A stretch of 7,735 bases of DNA from an uncultured Clostridia bacterium (lineage in GTDB: Bacteria > Bacillota > Clostridia > Oscillospirales > CAG-272). A model generated the notes under the pieces. That model saw nothing but the letters and a program-made list of their open reading frames with translations, searched no databases and was not told the origin of the DNA. This document shows positions 7,043 through 7,735 of this stretch, in pieces. A program made the position numbers and the translations under genes. The stretch is from contig CAMGGT010000035.1 of NCBI GenBank assembly GCA_946055715.1, forward strand, positions 1-7,735, in the 5' to 3' direction. Each line of letters opens with the position of its first letter. Position 1 is the stretch's first letter.

Positions 7043-7609
7043 TCAGAGCAGCCCTCTGTCCAGCATGGCGCGCAGGCGCAGCACCGCACATTGGGTCTTG
7101 CCGTCCGGAATCTGTCCCCGCAGAGTCGCCTGCACCATCTCTTCCAACGGCACCGAGCGTGCGCGGAGAAACTCATCGGCGTCCGGGTGGGGTCTGCCCG
7201 CGTGCAGACCCACCGCGGCAAACATGTGGATCTTCTCGTCCAGAATGGCGGGGGAACCGAGATACAGTCCAAGCGGTATCAGCTTGTCGCAGGTCAGCCC
7301 CGTTTCTTCCTGCAATTCACGGCGCGCCGCTTCCTGCGGCGGCTCATCCGGGCTGTCCAGCTTTCCGGCGGGGATCTCGGTCATCGTCTGCGCGACGGCA
7401 TAGCGGTATTGCTCCACCACCCAGATATTGCCCTGCCCGTCATACGGAATGACGCAGACGGCGCCGCCGTGACGGATGACCTCCCGTTCGGCCGTGTGCC
7501 CGTCCGGCAGGGAGACTGTGTCTTTGTGCAGGCTGAGCACCCGTCCGCAAAACAGCTCTTCCCCGCTGATCTTCACTTCTGCCATGGGGGTTCTTTCGTT
7601 TTTGCTCAT
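7043..7609 (-). CDS. nudF: NUDIX hydrolase, ADP-ribose pyrophosphatase type
   Basis: A 188-residue protein, close to the usual ADP-ribose pyrophosphatase length, predicted to hydrolyse ADP-ribose to AMP and ribose 5-phosphate in the cytoplasm with Mg2+. The NUDIX box runs from G82 to L105 with the hallmark RELQEETGL at residues 97-105; E98, E101 and E102 are the expected metal ligands. It is preceded by EIPAGK (78-83), typical of this subfamily. P120 lies 16 residues after the last box glycine, the spacing regarded as diagnostic for ADP-ribose specificity, and is followed by DEKIH (124-128). There are six residues rather than five between G82 and E89, so the box has a one-residue insertion. 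The ATG at 7609 was chosen because AGGAG sits 6 nt upstream; the frame stays open upstream to 7720, but that stretch is the promoter and leader. It is the first gene of the cluster. Other NUDIX substrates such as nucleotide sugars cannot be excluded. Confidence 0.9.
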   Translation of the reverse strand: MSKNERTPMAEVKISGEELFCGRVLSLHKDTVSLPDGHTAEREVIRHGGAVCVIPYDGQGNIWVVEQYRYAVAQTMTEIPAGKLDSPDEPPQEAARRELQEETGLTCDKLIPLGLYLGSPAILDEKIHMFAAVGLHAGRPHPDADEFLRARSVPLEEMVQATLRGQIPDGKTQCAVLRLRAMLDRGLL

Positions 7610-7620
7610 GTTTGTCTCCT

Positions 7621-7670
7621 TTTCCGCGCCCGGATCGCCCACAGGCACTTGCCCGCTGCCTCCGCGGAAA
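7621..7670 (-). promoter_or_regulatory. Leader hairpin abutting the NUDIX ribosome binding site
   Basis: In the untranslated leader, TTTCCGCG (minus strand, 7670-7663) can pair with CGCGGAAA (7628-7621) as an 8-bp perfect stem. The interior holds a second small stem, AGGCA with TGCCT, around a 9-nt loop. The Shine-Dalgarno AGGAG (7620-7616) starts directly at the base of the outer stem, and its GG could extend the stem against the CC at 7672-7671 if one base bulges. The structure could therefore tune access to the ribosome binding site. I do not recognise it as a known riboswitch class. Confidence 0.5.
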
Positions 7671-7690
7671 GGTCTTTGTCTGATACTGTT

Positions 7691-7720
7691 ATTATAGCAA
7701 AGATTTTTCTCTCTTGTCAA
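7691..7720 (-). promoter_or_regulatory. Sigma-A promoter of the operon (consensus -35/-10, extended -10)
   Basis: On the minus strand a perfect -35 hexamer TTGACA (7720-7715) is followed by an 18-bp spacer and a perfect -10 hexamer TATAAT (7696-7691). The three bases before the -10 read TGC, giving an extended -10 (TGnTATAAT). The expected transcription start is near 7684, which leaves a leader of about 75 nt before the NUDIX start codon. No other promoter of comparable quality was found in the window, so this is the likely promoter for at least the first genes. Hexamers and spacing are seen directly; strength and start point are inferred from sigma-A consensus rules. Confidence 0.88.
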
Positions 7721-7735
7721 GTACAGCCATCAGCA

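Noticed and set aside
6948..7091. Extended N-terminus of the CvpA-like protein
   Set aside because: It would overlap the NUDIX gene end and lacks a ribosome binding site, whereas the ATG at 6947 has a perfect AGGAGG.
7610..7720. Extended N-terminus of the NUDIX protein starting near 7720
   Set aside because: This stretch contains the promoter and leader; the ATG at 7609 has an ideal AGGAG and matches the family's usual length.

Overview
The window looks like chromosomal DNA of a GC-rich (roughly 60% by eye) low-branching Firmicute, most likely a gut clostridium of the Oscillospirales/Ruminococcaceae type. The grounds are the consensus sigma-A promoter, strong AGGAGG-like ribosome binding sites, the clostridial flavour of the topoisomerase proteins, and a GC-rich intergenic palindrome. 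The genus cannot be fixed from the sequence alone.

All five convincing genes lie on the minus strand, so the transcription unit reads from right to left. It opens at about 7720 with a near-perfect sigma-A promoter (consensus -35 and -10, extended -10), followed by a leader of about 75 nt whose hairpin abuts the ribosome binding site. Then come: a NUDIX hydrolase of the ADP-ribose pyrophosphatase class (7609-7043); a CvpA-like membrane protein with a large predicted extracellular acidic domain (6947-5373); a PHP-family metal-dependent phosphoesterase (5376-4399) that overlaps the previous gene by ATGA; and a type IIA topoisomerase pair, B subunit (4322-2322) then A subunit (2287-179). The unit closes at a 17-bp perfect palindrome (123-158) that probably acts as terminator. 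The last 120 bases at the left edge hold no gene I can support.

The topoisomerase pair is best called ParE/ParC (topoisomerase IV): it has the parE-parC gene order, no GyrA box, a shortened C-terminal pinwheel in the A subunit, and a ParE-like rather than GyrB-like C-terminus. The ATPase, TOPRIM and tyrosine active sites are all present, so the enzyme should be active. The NUDIX, CvpA-like and PHP genes form a housekeeping or nucleotide-metabolism cluster upstream. They share a direction with the topoisomerase genes, but whether all five share one transcript is an inference: a 76-nt gap with an imperfect hairpin lies before parE.

I see no mobile element, CRISPR array, tRNA or rRNA, and no clearly undescribed system. 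The less ordinary signals are a 12-bp perfect stem with a 4-nt loop inside the start of the PHP gene, the leader hairpin next to the first ribosome binding site, the long extracellular tail of the CvpA-like protein, and the terminal palindrome, which may belong to a dispersed intergenic repeat family.
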